Part shown: positions 22,507-32,505 of the stretch, piece by piece | Numbering within the stretch: position 1 is the first letter of the stretch | Layout: every line of letters begins with the position of its first letter | From: an uncultured bacterium | GTDB taxonomy: Bacteria > Actinomycetota > Actinomycetes > S36-B12 > CAIYMF01 | Direction of reading: 5' to 3' | Assembly (NCBI GenBank): GCA_903826575.1 | Contig: CAIKEU010000001.1 | Span: 56,016 to 120,015 of the forward strand | DNA length: 64,000 bases | Translations under genes and position numbers: made by a program | Notes under the pieces: model-generated | Databases searched by the model: none | What the model saw: the letters and a program-made list of their open reading frames with translations, nothing else | What the model was told of the DNA's origin: nothing

Positions 22507-23499
22507 CTAGTCGGCATCCACAAGATCAGCGGGGATCCCCGACTCTGTATCTGGGATTCCCAGCACGGCGGCCCGCTTGTCTGCCAGCGCAAGTAGACGG
22601 CGAATGCGGCCGGCAATCGCATCCTTTGTCATCGGCGGGTCGGCAAGCGCGCCCAATTCTTCCAGGGACGCCTGCTGGTGTTCCATCCGCAGCCGGCCGG
22701 CATCAGCCAAGTGATCGGGTACCTCGTCACCGAGGATCTCCAATGCACGTGCGACGCGAGCTCCCGCGGCGACGGCCGCTCGTGCCGATCGGCGCAGATT
22801 TGCGTCATCGAAGTTGGCTAGACGATTTGCCGTTGCACGGACTTCGCGTCGCATCCGTCGCTCTTCCCATGCCATGACGGACTCATGGGCACCGAGCCGG
22901 GTCAGCAATGCAGCAATCCCGTCACCATCGCGTATCACCACGCGATCCACTCCACGGACTTCACGTGGCTTGGCAATGATGCCAAGGCGACGTGCTGCAC
23001 CTGAAAGAGCGAGAGCGGCCTCGGGGCCGGGGCAGGTAACTTCCAATGCTGAAGATCGACCGGGCTCGGTGAGCGAGCCGTGAGCTAGGAACGCCCCGCG
23101 CCACGCTGCCTCACAGTCGCACAGTGAGCCATTGACGATGGCGGTTGGCAGGCCACGAACAGGTCGACCGCTTCCGTCGACGAGGCCGGTCTGACGCGCA
23201 AGCTGTTCACCATCGTTGAGCACCCGGACGAGATAGCGATTGCCCTTTCGCATACCACCGGGGTGTGCGACAGCCAGTTCACTGGGATGCCCGTAAACAT
23301 CGGCGATGTCTTTGCGAAGCCTTCGGGCAGCAGCCCCGGTGTCGAGTTCAGCTTCGATGATGATGCGTCCGCCGGCGATGTGAAGACCCGAGGCGAAGCG
23401 AAGTATCGAGGAAACTTCAGCTTTTCGGCAGCACGGCTTCGTGACTTTGAGTCGCGAAAGTTCGTCTTTGACTGCTGCTGTCATTGCCATGACACGCAT
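22507..23499 (-). CDS. whiA: WhiA, DNA-binding regulator
   Basis: A 330-residue WhiA, a LAGLIDADG-derived regulator that controls sporulation septation in Streptomyces and influences division in other Gram-positives. The N-terminal domain starts [21 protein letters not shown] with the usual cysteine pair. The C-terminal helix-turn-helix is around residues 280-320 ([20 protein letters not shown]). ATG 23499 has AGGTGG 4 bases upstream. It follows rapZ-yvcK, the conserved trio. Confidence 0.95.
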   Translation of the reverse strand: MRVMAMTAAVKDELSRLKVTKPCCRKAEVSSILRFASGLHIAGGRIIIEAELDTGAAARRLRKDIADVYGHPSELAVAHPGGMRKGNRYLVRVLNDGEQLARQTGLVDGSGRPVRGLPTAIVNGSLCDCEAAWRGAFLAHGSLTEPGRSSALEVTCPGPEAALALSGAARRLGIIAKPREVRGVDRVVIRDGDGIAALLTRLGAHESVMAWEERRMRREVRATANRLANFDDANLRRSARAAVAAGARVARALEILGDEVPDHLADAGRLRMEHQQASLEELGALADPPMTKDAIAGRIRRLLALADKRAAVLGIPDTESGIPADLVDAD

Positions 23500-23575
23500 C
23501 TTGCCACCTGAGTCAACATCACTCCCGGGGTGGGGGGAAAAATCTTGAAAAATATCTGGCGTCGCGCACCACTGC

Positions 23576-24547
23576 CTAGGCGGCTAAGACGCCGCCAAAC
23601 GCCGACGCGAGAAGGTCGACGTCATGATTGGGTTGGTTGTCGCGAGCCGCAACGGGTGCAAGCACGAGGTGTCCGCCGCAGCGCGCCGCTGCGGCGGCGA
23701 GTGAATGCACGTCGGAGACCCGAGTTGGATCAGCGATGACGGTATCGACACGCATGTTCGGAAGTTGAGCTGCCAGTACCTCGAGGTGGCGCTGTGGTGA
23801 AAAGCCTGCAGTCTCCCCCGGCTGCGGGGCCAAGTTCAGGACCACAACCACTTTTGCCGACGACGCCTGAACTGCCGCGCCAATCCCTGGCACCAGTAGC
23901 GGCGCGATGACGCTGGTGAACCACGATCCAGGGCCGAGCACGATCACGTCCGCACTGTTAATGGCCTCAACGGCCGCCGAGCACGCAACCGCATCACCTG
24001 GTTCGATCCGCAGGCTAAGGACATCGCCGGGAGTCGTGGCGATCTGAACCTGTCCGTCCACCCGCTCGACCCGATCAGGAGCGCTCGGATCTAAACCCGC
24101 GACGTCGGCCACGACATGCAGCGGGACGGTTGCCACCGGCAACACCCGGCCGTGGGCGCCCAACAAAGCACCGACCCAATCAAGGCCCGTGACAATGTCA
24201 CCCGTCTCCTCCCAGAGCGCGGTAATCAGCAAATTGCCAATGGAGTGTCCGGCCAAATCTCCATTACCGGCGAACCGATGCTGGATGACCCGACTCCAGG
24301 TGCGTCCCCACGAGTCGTCGCCACATAGCGCAGCTAGGGCCATCCGCAGGTCGCCCGGTGGCACCACATCGAACTCATCGCGCAATCTCCCGCTCGACCC
24401 ACCATTGTCGGAAACACCGACCACGGCCGTGACGTCATCGGTCACGCGCTTTAAGGCGCGAAGGGTCGCGGCGAGACCATGACCGCCACCGATGGCGACT
24501 ACTTTGGGACCAGAGGTTTGGGGTCGATTGCGCGCCGGGTTGGACAT
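23576..24547 (-). CDS. yvcK: YvcK/GlmR family (CofD-like) protein
   Basis: A 323-residue UDP-sugar-binding protein of the gluconeogenesis factor family, linked to cell wall precursor supply. It has the nucleotide motif [16 protein letters not shown] near residue 17, [15 protein letters not shown] near residue 45 and [20 protein letters not shown] near residue 198. It starts 2 bases after the rapZ stop. A short hairpin (6-bp arms, 23579-23596) covers its last codons. Confidence 0.93.
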   Translation of the reverse strand: MSNPARNRPQTSGPKVVAIGGGHGLAATLRALKRVTDDVTAVVGVSDNGGSSGRLRDEFDVVPPGDLRMALAALCGDDSWGRTWSRVIQHRFAGNGDLAGHSIGNLLITALWEETGDIVTGLDWVGALLGAHGRVLPVATVPLHVVADVAGLDPSAPDRVERVDGQVQIATTPGDVLSLRIEPGDAVACSAAVEAINSADVIVLGPGSWFTSVIAPLLVPGIGAAVQASSAKVVVVLNLAPQPGETAGFSPQRHLEVLAAQLPNMRVDTVIADPTRVSDVHSLAAAAARCGGHLVLAPVAARDNQPNHDVDLLASAFGGVLAA

Positions 24548-24549
24548 AG

Positions 24550-25416
24550 CTACTCCCGGCCCAGGTCTCGATGGACGACGAGGGGTTCGACTCCGACCTT
24601 TACCAGGCGAGCGGCAAGGTTCTCCACCATCGCCACACTTCGATGCTTGCCACCTGTACAGCCGACTCCGATGGTCACGTATCGCTTACCCTCGCGCAGG
24701 TACCCATCCGCGGCGAGGTCAAGAAGCGCGGCCATTTGATCCAGGTATTGACGAGCTTCCGGAGGGGCAGTGACGTAATCACTCACCTCTGGATCCTGGC
24801 CAGTCAGTTCGCGAAGTTCAGGTACCCAGAAGGGATTCGGAAGGAACCGGACGTCGAACACCAGATCGGCATCGACCGGGATTCCGTATTTGAATCCAAA
24901 GGACATCACCGTGGCGCGAAGTGGGATCTCTTCATCGCTGCCGAAAGCAGCGTCCATCTTGCGTCGTAAGTCGTGCACGTTGAGGTTCGACGTGTCGATC
25001 ACCAAATCTGCGCGAGCTCGAAGATCGCCCAGTAGTTCGCGCTCCCGAGTCAATCCATCGAGAATTCCGCCTCCGCCTTGGAGCGGGTGTGGACGCCGGC
25101 TACTTTCAAACCGCCGAACGAGCACATTGTCATTGGCTTCGAGGTAAACAACGCGCACCTCAAATCCATCACGCATGACCTGCTCGAGAGCGCGAGCTAA
25201 ATCGTCAAACATGTGCCCACTTCGAACGTCTACTACAACGGCGAGACGACGAATGTTGTCCGATTGGGAAATATGTTGCACGGCGTCAGGGAGAAGGACC
25301 GGCGGCAAATTATCGACCACGAACCAGCCTTGATCTTCCAGAGCCCGCGCCGCGGTAGACCTTCCCGCCCCGGAGATCCCGGTCACGAGAACCAGCTCAA
25401 CTGCAGTACCGCTCAC
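24550..25416 (-). CDS. rapZ: RapZ family nucleotide-binding protein
   Basis: A 288-residue RapZ/YvcJ protein with an N-terminal P-loop (GISGAGRSTAARAL) and the C-terminal domain with GCTGGKHRSVA. In E. coli RapZ adapts a small-RNA pathway for glucosamine-6-phosphate; in Gram-positives its role is less clear. GTG 25416 is chosen because AAAGGG lies 5 bases upstream. An in-frame ATG at 25437, giving 295 residues, has no ribosome site. It lies between uvrC and yvcK. Confidence 0.93.
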   Translation of the reverse strand: MSGTAVELVLVTGISGAGRSTAARALEDQGWFVVDNLPPVLLPDAVQHISQSDNIRRLAVVVDVRSGHMFDDLARALEQVMRDGFEVRVVYLEANDNVLVRRFESSRRPHPLQGGGGILDGLTRERELLGDLRARADLVIDTSNLNVHDLRRKMDAAFGSDEEIPLRATVMSFGFKYGIPVDADLVFDVRFLPNPFWVPELRELTGQDPEVSDYVTAPPEARQYLDQMAALLDLAADGYLREGKRYVTIGVGCTGGKHRSVAMVENLAARLVKVGVEPLVVHRDLGRE

Positions 25417-25449
25417 ATCAGCCCTTTCGGAAGGCATGGGTGTCGTCGC

Positions 25450-27399
25450 TCATTCGATGATCTCACCGGTGGTGACGTTTACACCCGGAGCACTGGAATG
25501 CGCTGCAAGCGTGTCGAAAATGGATTGGGCGATGGACGGACCAATGCCTGCCACGGACGCAATCTCGTCGACCGACGCCATCTTCAATCTCTTTAAGGAA
25601 CCGAACTGCTTTAGAACGGCCTTGCGGCGGATATCGCCGAGGCCTGGGACATCGTCGAGCAGGCTTTCGATCATGCGTTTGCCGCGTTTCTGGCGCTGGT
25701 ACGTGATCGCGAACCTGTGAGCCTCATCCCGCATCCTCTGAAGCAGGTATAGACCCTCAGATGTTCGAGGCAGGATCACCGGATCCGGATCGCCAGGTAA
25801 CCACACCTCTTCGAGTCGTTTCGCTAAGCCAACAACGGCAATGTCGGACATTCCGAGCTCGGATAACGCTGCCTGTGCGGCCTCAACCTGGGGGGCGCCA
25901 CCGTCGACGACCAACAGCTGCGGCGGATACGTGAACTTACGCGCCCTACCTGTGGTGGGATCGATCCCCGGCAGATCACCCTGCGCATCAGACATCTCGG
26001 CCAAATAGCGACGGAAGCGACGCGTGACCACTTCAGCGATCGATCGCGTGTCGTCGGTCAGGCCGTCAGCCGCGATGCCTTTGATCGCAAACCTGCGGTA
26101 CTCAGATGTACGCGGCAAGCCGTCTTCAAACACCACCAGGCTTGCCACTATGTCCGTACCGGCGAGGTGACTTACGTCAATACATTCCATCCGAAGCGGT
26201 GCTTGACTCAGGCCGAGATATTCCTGCAGTTCTTCCAGGGCCTGACTTCGGGTGGTCAGATCGCCCCCGCGACGAGTCTTGTGCAACGCCAGGGCTTGCT
26301 CAGCGTTGCGGATGACGGTGCCCTGTAAATCTCGCTTGTCTCCACGTTGCGGGACGCGAATATCGACTAATGTGCCGCGGCGCTCGCTGAGCCACTGTTT
26401 AGAAATGGCTACCTGCTGTGGAAGCTCAGGTACGAGCACTTCTCGAGGAATTGCATCGCCGGTTTGGTCACCGTAAAGCGAGGTGATCAACGATTCAATC
26501 AAGTCGGCTGTGCTGACGTCGCTTGTCTTCTCAACGATGAATCCACGTTGCCCGCGGATTCGTCCACCGCGCACATGGAAAACCTGCACGGCTGCCTCGA
26601 GTTCATCATCTGCCAGGCCCACGATGTCGGCATCGGTGGCATCTCCAAAAACGACTGCTTGCTTTTCGAGCGCGCGTTCAAGTGCTCGCAAGTCATCGCG
26701 GAGTCGCGCCGCGGTTTCGTACTCCTGGGCGGCCGACGCTGCGCGCATCTGACGTTCAATGCGTTTGGTGTATGTCGATGTTTGACCGGCGAGGAAGGAG
26801 CAGAAATCTTGGACGATGGCACGGTGTTCCTCCGCGGACACGTGCCCGACACATGGAGCGGAGCATTTTCCGATATATCCAAGTAAGCAGGGCCGACCGA
26901 TCTGCGCGTGTCGCTTGAACACCCCGTTGCTGCAGGTGCGCGCGGGAAAGACCCGCAGCAGAAGATCAACAGTTTCCCGGATAGCCCAAGCGTGCGAATA
27001 CGGTCCGAAGTAGCGCACCCCCTTGCGCTTCGCCCCGCGCATGACGGTGATGCGTGGGTACTCCTCGTCGAGGGTGACCGCTAGATAGGGGTACGACTTA
27101 TCGTCTCGATACCGAACGTTAAATCTCGGATCGTATTCCTTAATCCAGGTGTACTCGAGCTGTAGCGCCTCGACTTCGGTGTCGACGGTGACCCAGTCCA
27201 CCGAGGATGCGGTGGTGACCATTGACTGGGTGCGCGGGTGGAGTCCGCTGAGATCCTGGAAATATGAGTTCAGCCGCGAGCGCAGGCTTTTGGCCTTACC
27301 AACATAAATGACCCGACCATGGTCGTCACGAAACCGATACACACCGGGTGCATCAGGAATGGCCCCCGGCTCAGGTCGGTATGTTGCTGGATCAGCCAA
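25450..27399 (-). CDS. uvrC: UvrC, excinuclease subunit C
   Basis: A 649-residue nuclease that makes both cuts around a DNA lesion. The GIY-YIG domain is at the N-terminus ([20 protein letters not shown]). The UVR motif region is near residue 205, the RNase H-like 3-prime nuclease domain lies around 370-540, and tandem helix-hairpin-helix motifs ([26 protein letters not shown]) end the protein. The start is a TTG at 27399, 5 bases after the Rieske lipoprotein stop; no ATG or GTG fits the conserved N-terminus. Confidence 0.96.
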   Translation of the reverse strand: MADPATYRPEPGAIPDAPGVYRFRDDHGRVIYVGKAKSLRSRLNSYFQDLSGLHPRTQSMVTTASSVDWVTVDTEVEALQLEYTWIKEYDPRFNVRYRDDKSYPYLAVTLDEEYPRITVMRGAKRKGVRYFGPYSHAWAIRETVDLLLRVFPARTCSNGVFKRHAQIGRPCLLGYIGKCSAPCVGHVSAEEHRAIVQDFCSFLAGQTSTYTKRIERQMRAASAAQEYETAARLRDDLRALERALEKQAVVFGDATDADIVGLADDELEAAVQVFHVRGGRIRGQRGFIVEKTSDVSTADLIESLITSLYGDQTGDAIPREVLVPELPQQVAISKQWLSERRGTLVDIRVPQRGDKRDLQGTVIRNAEQALALHKTRRGGDLTTRSQALEELQEYLGLSQAPLRMECIDVSHLAGTDIVASLVVFEDGLPRTSEYRRFAIKGIAADGLTDDTRSIAEVVTRRFRRYLAEMSDAQGDLPGIDPTTGRARKFTYPPQLLVVDGGAPQVEAAQAALSELGMSDIAVVGLAKRLEEVWLPGDPDPVILPRTSEGLYLLQRMRDEAHRFAITYQRQKRGKRMIESLLDDVPGLGDIRRKAVLKQFGSLKRLKMASVDEIASVAGIGPSIAQSIFDTLAAHSSAPGVNVTTGEIIE

Positions 27400-27404
27400 C
27401 GAGG

Positions 27405-27887
27405 CTAGCCAGAAACCGAGATTGTCGATCCGCTGACAGTGATATTCACCGGCGCGAGAGGTGTAGGTGCCGGCCCATTCAGAACCGAACCGTCAACTGC
27501 AGAAAACACGCTGCCATGGCACGGACAAATGATTTGGCTCTGCTGAACATCTGAAACCGCGCAACCTGCGTGCGTGCATACCGAAGAGAAGGCTTTGAAC
27601 GTGCCCGCCGTCGGTTGAGTCACAACAACCTGCGGGTTGTCGAGGATCTTGCCCCCGCCAACGGGAACATCGCTGGTAGACACCTGAACGCCACCGGTGG
27701 CTGCGCCGCTCGTTGCACCGCCCGTCGTAGTTGGGGCCGCACTGGAGTTCGCAGTGGTCGACGACGCGTCGGATGAACCACACGCACTGAGGAGTCCGGC
27801 ACCGACCACGACCGCTCCGCAGGTGAGAACGTTCCGACGGCTCAGTAGCGATTCATCATTCGACGGTGCAATGTTCGTTTCAGTCAT
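27405..27887 (-). CDS. Exported Rieske [2Fe-2S] lipoprotein
   Basis: A 160-residue exported Rieske protein. Arg17-Arg18 in a twin-arginine-like signal (LLSRRNVLT) and a lipobox LLSAC (Cys36) suggest Tat export of a folded, membrane-anchored protein. A Thr/Ala/Gly/Ser linker follows. Cluster ligands are Cys104, His106, Cys121 and His124, with Cys109 and Cys123 able to form the usual disulfide. The ATG at 27887 has TACGGT 6 bases upstream and is leaderless. It is not part of a cytochrome bc operon. Its electron partner is unknown. Confidence 0.9.
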   Translation of the reverse strand: MTETNIAPSNDESLLSRRNVLTCGAVVVGAGLLSACGSSDASSTTANSSAAPTTTGGATSGAATGGVQVSTSDVPVGGGKILDNPQVVVTQPTAGTFKAFSSVCTHAGCAVSDVQQSQIICPCHGSVFSAVDGSVLNGPAPTPLAPVNITVSGSTISVSG

Positions 27888-27893
27888 GACCTC

Positions 27894-27899
27894 ACCGTA
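27894..27899 (-). promoter_or_regulatory. Minus-10 box of the Rieske lipoprotein gene (leaderless)
   Basis: TACGGT on the minus strand, 6 bases before the ATG at 27887. It lies in the gap just after the uvrA stop at 27905 and would also drive uvrC. Confidence 0.6.
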
Positions 27900-27904
27900 T
27901 CCGT

Positions 27905-30826
27905 TCACGACGCAACCTGCTTCTTTCGTCGCGCTAGTGGTTTCTTCGAAGTTGCTGAGGACTGCTCACTCTTGGCGAAGATTTCCTTGAGGAACATTCC
28001 GGTGTGGCTGGCTTCGACAAGAGCCACCTGCTCTGGTGTGCCGGTGGCGACGACGGTGCCACCTCTGTGGCCACCCTCTGGGCCCATATCGATGAGCCAA
28101 TCCGCAGTTTTGATCACATCGAGATTGTGCTCAATGACAATGACAGAATTTCCCTTGTCGACTAGAGATTGAAGGACGCCCAGCAACCGTCGAATATCTT
28201 CAAAGTGCAAACCTGTGGTCGGTTCGTCGAGAACGTAGACGGTTCGTCCCGTCGAACGCTTCTGCAATTCAGATGCGAGCTTGACGCGTTGAGCCTCGCC
28301 ACCAGACAGGGTGGGCGCCGGTTGCCCAAGTCGGACATAGCCAAGGCCGACGTCAACCAAGGTACGCAGATGCCGCGCAATCGGTGGCACTGCCTCGAAG
28401 AACTCCAGTCCCTCTTCGATCGGCATGTTCAGGACTTCAGCAATCGTTTTGCCCTTGAAGTGGACTTCCAGTGTTTCCCTGTTGTACCGATCGCCGTGAC
28501 AAACCTCGCATGGCACATATACATCTGGCAGGAAGTTCATCTCAATCTTTATGGTGCCATCACCCGTACATGCCTCGCAGCGTCCACCCTTGACGTTGAA
28601 CGAAAAACGTCCCTGCAAGTAGCCACGCATCTTCGCTTCGGGCGTCTCGGCAAAAAGCTTGCGTACATGGTCGAAGACACCGGTGTATGTAGCCGGATTT
28701 GATCGTGGGGTGCGTCCGATTGCACTCTGATCAACGTGAACCACCTTGTCGAGGTGTTCCATTCCGCGGACACGCTTGTGGCGGCCCGGCACCGACCGGG
28801 CGCCATTGAGTTCGCGGGCTAGGGAGGTATACAAAATGTCGTTAACGAGGGTGGATTTACCCGATCCACTCACGCCGGTGACAGCGACGAAGCAACCCAG
28901 CGGGAAGGTCACGTCAACATCGTGCAGGTTGTGCTCGCGGGCGCCTTCAACGGTTAGCTCGCGGCCCGGTGTGGTCGGACGGCGCACACTGGGGATCTCG
29001 ATGGAACGTGCACCAGACAGGTATTGACCGGTCATGGATCGCGGATTGTTGATCAGATCCTCGTAAGTACCGGAGACGACGATCTCGCCGCCATGCTCAC
29101 CGGCCCCCGGGCCGATATCAACGACCCAATCCGCGATACGAATCGTGTCTTCATCATGTTCAACGACGATGAGAGTGTTACCAAGATTGCGCAGGCGAAC
29201 CAACGTCTCGATAAGACGTCGGTTATCGCGCTGATGTAGACCGATACTGGGTTCGTCCAAGACGTAGAGAACGCCAACGAGCCCCGAGCCGATCTGCGTT
29301 GCCAAGCGAATGCGCTGGGCCTCGCCTCCAGCCAACGTGGCCGCGGGGCGCGACAAGCTGAGATAATCGAGGCCCACGTCGACGAGGAAGTTGAGTCGCT
29401 CACTTACTTCTTTCAGAACCCGCTCTGCGATCTGACGCTCGCGCACGCTAAGTTCGAGATCTGCTAGGAAGTCCGCACAGTCGCCAATTGGCATGTTGGC
29501 CACGTCGGAGATTGATTTGCCGCCGAGGGTTACTGCCAAGCTGATTGGCTTGAGTCGCGCACCATTGCAGGCCACACAGGGCACCTCACGCATGTAGCCC
29601 TCGTACCGTTCGCGGCTCGTCTCACTCTCCGCCTCGGTGTGACGACGCTGCACGTACGGGATAACGCCTTCGAATGCAGTGCTGTAGTTGCGCGTTCGGC
29701 CGTAGCGGTTCTTGTAGCGGACATGAACCTCAGTTGTGTGGCCGTACATGATCGCCTTTTGACCCTTGGCGGAGATGTTCTGCCATGCCGTATCAAGGGT
29801 GAAATCGAATTCCTCGCCCAGAGCCTCGAGCAGTCGACCAAAGTAGTCCGAGATATGACCGCTCGACCACGGACCAACTGCTCCCTCGTTGAGCGTCATC
29901 GACGGATCGCTCACGATGAGTTCCGGATCCACCTCCATCTTCGTTCCGAGCCCACTGCAATCCGGGCACGCGCCGAAGGGAGAATTGAACGAGAAGGAAC
30001 GAGGCTCTAACTCTTCAAACGAGAGATCGTCGTATAAGCAGGCGAGATGCTCGGAGAACATGCGCTCGCGATTGGGATCCGCTTCGGGTAGGTCGACAAA
30101 TTCGAGAGTTACAAGACCACTGGAAAGTCTCAGGGCCGTTTCAACTGAGTCGGTTAGCCGACGCTTCGACTCAGCCTTGACCGATAACCGGTCGACGACG
30201 ACCTCGATCGTGTGCTTCTCCTGCTTCTTAAGCGTTGGCGGTTCAGTAAGTGAATGGACCACGCCATCAATGCGCGCACGTGAGAAGCCCTGCGCCTGAA
30301 GTTGACGGAATAGCTCCCCGTACTCACCCTTACGCTCACGAATCACTGGCGCCAAAACTTGGAATCGGGTGCCCTCATCCATCTCCATCAAGCGATCGAC
30401 GATCTGCTGTGGAGTTTGACGGGCAATTGGCCGCGCGCACTGGGGACAGTGCGGACGTCCGGCTCGCGCGTACAGCAAGCGCAGATAGTCGTACACCTCG
30501 GTGATCGTTCCTACGGTTGAGCGCGGGTTACGACTCGTCGACTTTTGATCAATTGAGACAGCCGGCGAAAGGCCCTCGATGAAGTCCACATCGGGCTTGT
30601 CCATCTGGCCGAGGAACTGCCGGGCATAAGCCGACAGACTTTCTACGTAGCGGCGCTGACCCTCGGCGAAGATGGTGTCGAAGGCCAAACTTGATTTACC
30701 GGAACCCGATAGACCAGTGAACACGATCAGTGCATCGCGGGGTAGGTCGAGTGACACATCCTTGAGATTGTGCTCACGCGCACCACGTACTACCAGCCTG
30801 TCCACCACGCACGGTCCTGTTCTCAT
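27905..30826 (-). CDS. uvrA: UvrA, excinuclease subunit A
   Basis: A 973-residue damage sensor of nucleotide excision repair, with two ABC ATPase modules. Walker A motifs are [14 protein letters not shown] near residue 40 and [15 protein letters not shown] near residue 660. Zinc-module CxxC pairs are present ([41 protein letters not shown]). ATG 30826 gives a 10-residue lead before [13 protein letters not shown]; GTGs at codons 7 and 8 are alternatives. A weaker TAGTGA box lies 7 bases before the ATG. Confidence 0.97.
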   Translation of the reverse strand: MRTGPCVVDRLVVRGAREHNLKDVSLDLPRDALIVFTGLSGSGKSSLAFDTIFAEGQRRYVESLSAYARQFLGQMDKPDVDFIEGLSPAVSIDQKSTSRNPRSTVGTITEVYDYLRLLYARAGRPHCPQCARPIARQTPQQIVDRLMEMDEGTRFQVLAPVIRERKGEYGELFRQLQAQGFSRARIDGVVHSLTEPPTLKKQEKHTIEVVVDRLSVKAESKRRLTDSVETALRLSSGLVTLEFVDLPEADPNRERMFSEHLACLYDDLSFEELEPRSFSFNSPFGACPDCSGLGTKMEVDPELIVSDPSMTLNEGAVGPWSSGHISDYFGRLLEALGEEFDFTLDTAWQNISAKGQKAIMYGHTTEVHVRYKNRYGRTRNYSTAFEGVIPYVQRRHTEAESETSRERYEGYMREVPCVACNGARLKPISLAVTLGGKSISDVANMPIGDCADFLADLELSVRERQIAERVLKEVSERLNFLVDVGLDYLSLSRPAATLAGGEAQRIRLATQIGSGLVGVLYVLDEPSIGLHQRDNRRLIETLVRLRNLGNTLIVVEHDEDTIRIADWVVDIGPGAGEHGGEIVVSGTYEDLINNPRSMTGQYLSGARSIEIPSVRRPTTPGRELTVEGAREHNLHDVDVTFPLGCFVAVTGVSGSGKSTLVNDILYTSLARELNGARSVPGRHKRVRGMEHLDKVVHVDQSAIGRTPRSNPATYTGVFDHVRKLFAETPEAKMRGYLQGRFSFNVKGGRCEACTGDGTIKIEMNFLPDVYVPCEVCHGDRYNRETLEVHFKGKTIAEVLNMPIEEGLEFFEAVPPIARHLRTLVDVGLGYVRLGQPAPTLSGGEAQRVKLASELQKRSTGRTVYVLDEPTTGLHFEDIRRLLGVLQSLVDKGNSVIVIEHNLDVIKTADWLIDMGPEGGHRGGTVVATGTPEQVALVEASHTGMFLKEIFAKSEQSSATSKKPLARRKKQVAS

Positions 30827-30863
30827 CGCATCGTCACTACATTTGGCGGCCCCGCGGGCGGCC

Positions 30864-30895
30864 TTAGCCTGTCTCGGCCTGCCCCCACAGGCTAA
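30864..30895. repeat. 9-bp inverted repeat between uvrA and the isomerase gene
   Basis: Perfect arms TTAGCCTGT (30864-30872) and ACAGGCTAA (30887-30895), separated by 14 GC-rich bases, in the divergent 144-bp gap. It could be a hairpin or an operator. It does not match the SOS box used by mycobacterial LexA. Confidence 0.5.
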
Positions 30896-30958
30896 CCGCA
30901 GTCGCTGGCCCGCACATGTTGGCCTCGGAAAACCTGTCCAATACGCGCATCAACACAC

Positions 30959-30964
30959 TACGGT
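30959..30964 (+). promoter_or_regulatory. Minus-10 box of the isomerase-hydrolase operon (leaderless)
   Basis: TACGGT, 6 bases before the ATG at 30971. Identical in sequence and spacing to the uvrB and Rieske lipoprotein boxes. Confidence 0.6.
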
Positions 30965-30970
30965 TTCACT

Positions 30971-31651
30971 ATGACAACGTCAGATGTGCGCCAACAATTG
31001 GCTGCGGATGTCGAACTGGTGGCTGCGGCCACTGACCGTCTCAGCGCATCCATTTCGGAGTTGAACGATGGCGATATTGCTGGCCCGAGCCTGTTGCCGG
31101 GATGGTCGATTGGCCACTGCCTGACGCACGTCGCACGCAACGCCGATGGAATCGGCAATCTCGTCACCTGGGCGCTGACTGACCAATGGACGCCGATGTA
31201 TCCGTCTATGGCTGCTCGCGATGCCGACATCGACGCTGGATCAAGCCGGCCCGCAGTCGAACACCGAGACGATATTGCGTCAAGTGCCGCTCGCCTCGAC
31301 GAGTACCTGCGACGATTGTTGGCAGCGCCCGACGAGGCCTTGGAACGTCTCGTCATTTTTGGCGCACCCCCACCGACCACTCCCCCGAACACTCCGGCCG
31401 CAGATCTTGGCTTTGCGCGTCTGCGTGAGGTTTCGATTCATCATGCCGACCTGGGATTGGCTGACTTCGGCTACGCCAACTTCGATGGTCCCTTTGTGGC
31501 TAGAACCCTTGCGTTCATCGAGGCCCGCAGCGGAGCCGCGGAGGTTAACGGGCCACCCGCTGACGTCCTCACGTGGAGACTTGGCCGAGGAACACCTCAG
31601 TCGTTGACTGACGAACACGGCAACCCACCCGGTCCACCACCGGCGTGGTGA
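30971..31651 (+). CDS. Mycothiol-dependent maleylpyruvate isomerase-type protein
   Basis: A 226-residue member of the DinB/MSH-dependent isomerase family (maleylpyruvate isomerase N-terminal domain type). The hallmark LLPGWSIGHCLTHVARNAD near residue 41 supplies one conserved histidine; the second metal-site histidines are in EVSIHHADLGL near residue 155. The family uses mycothiol as cofactor in thiol-based isomerisation or detoxification. The actual substrate is unknown. The ATG has a TACGGT box 6 bases upstream. The metallo-hydrolase gene follows after 16 bases. Confidence 0.88.
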   Translation: MTTSDVRQQLAADVELVAAATDRLSASISELNDGDIAGPSLLPGWSIGHCLTHVARNADGIGNLVTWALTDQWTPMYPSMAARDADIDAGSSRPAVEHRDDIASSAARLDEYLRRLLAAPDEALERLVIFGAPPPTTPPNTPAADLGFARLREVSIHHADLGLADFGYANFDGPFVARTLAFIEARSGAAEVNGPPADVLTWRLGRGTPQSLTDEHGNPPGPPPAW

Positions 31652-31667
31652 CTGAGAGGATGACGTT

Positions 31668-32324
31668 ATGACGTACACAGGTGAGGTAGTTGTTGATGGA
31701 GATGCCGCCGTACGAGAACTCCCGGATCTCGTGGTCTCCAAGTTAGCTGTCGGCGAGTACAACAACAACTCGTATCTCTTGCGCTGCACGAAGACCGGAT
31801 CGCAAGTACTGATAGACGCTGCGGCGCAGGCCGATCGACTGCTGGCGCTCATAGGTGACGGCGGATTAGATGCCATCGTTACCACGCACGCGCATCGTGA
31901 CCACTGGTCTGCGTTAGAAGAGGTTGCCCAGGCAACCGGTGCGATCACCATTGCGCATGAAATCGATGCTTATGAGATCGCGGTCGCAACGAACCGCAAA
32001 GTCGATGAGGGTGCGGAGATCGAGGTTGGCGATGTGACTCTGAGCGTGATCCACCTCGTCGGGCACACACCAGGCTCGATTGCCCTGATCTACAACGATC
32101 CGACGGGCGCACCACACATTTGGACGGGCGACTGCTTGTTCCCGGGAGGGGTCGGTAACACGTGGAACGATCCAGAGCGTTTCGCTTCCCTTTATGAGGG
32201 TGTACGGGCCAAGGTTTTTGATGCGCTGCCGGACGAGACGTGGGTTTACCCCGGCCACGGAAGTGACACGACACTGGGCGCTGAGCGTCCTCACCTAGAT
32301 GAGTGGCTCGCCCGCGGTTGGTAG
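31668..32324 (+). CDS. Metallo-beta-lactamase fold hydrolase, glyoxalase II-like
   Basis: A 218-residue hydrolase with the dinuclear metal motif THAHRDH (His74, His76, Asp78, His79), then LVGHTPGS, TGDCLFPGG and YPGHG. The pattern fits glyoxalase II-like thioester hydrolases. Co-transcription with a mycothiol-dependent protein suggests that its substrates are mycothiol thioesters, which is inference. GAGAGGA about 8 bases before the ATG is the ribosome site, so this gene is leadered inside the operon. A strong hairpin follows. Confidence 0.88.
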   Translation: MTYTGEVVVDGDAAVRELPDLVVSKLAVGEYNNNSYLLRCTKTGSQVLIDAAAQADRLLALIGDGGLDAIVTTHAHRDHWSALEEVAQATGAITIAHEIDAYEIAVATNRKVDEGAEIEVGDVTLSVIHLVGHTPGSIALIYNDPTGAPHIWTGDCLFPGGVGNTWNDPERFASLYEGVRAKVFDALPDETWVYPGHGSDTTLGAERPHLDEWLARGW

Positions 32325-32349
32325 CAGCCGAAAGCCGCGACTAAAAGAC

Positions 32350-32383
32350 ACGAGGCCTCGTCCCCCCTGGGACGAGGCCTCGT
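32350..32383. terminator. Two-way hairpin terminator
   Basis: Perfect 15-bp arms, ACGAGGCCTCGTCCC and its complement, with a 4-base loop. It lies between convergent genes (hydrolase on plus, nuclease on minus). Each arm contains the 12-bp palindrome ACGAGGCCTCGT, so the strands could also fold into two small hairpins. There is no long T-run on either side. Confidence 0.75.
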
Positions 32384-32505
32384 TGTGTGGTTCACCTGTC
32401 GCCGCTCGCCAACGGCGGTGCCCCCCACGAGAAAGGATCTCCCAACCCTCTTCGGCAAGGACCGCTTGTTTCATGAGCATCTGGCCACAGTTACACCCGT
32501 TCGGA

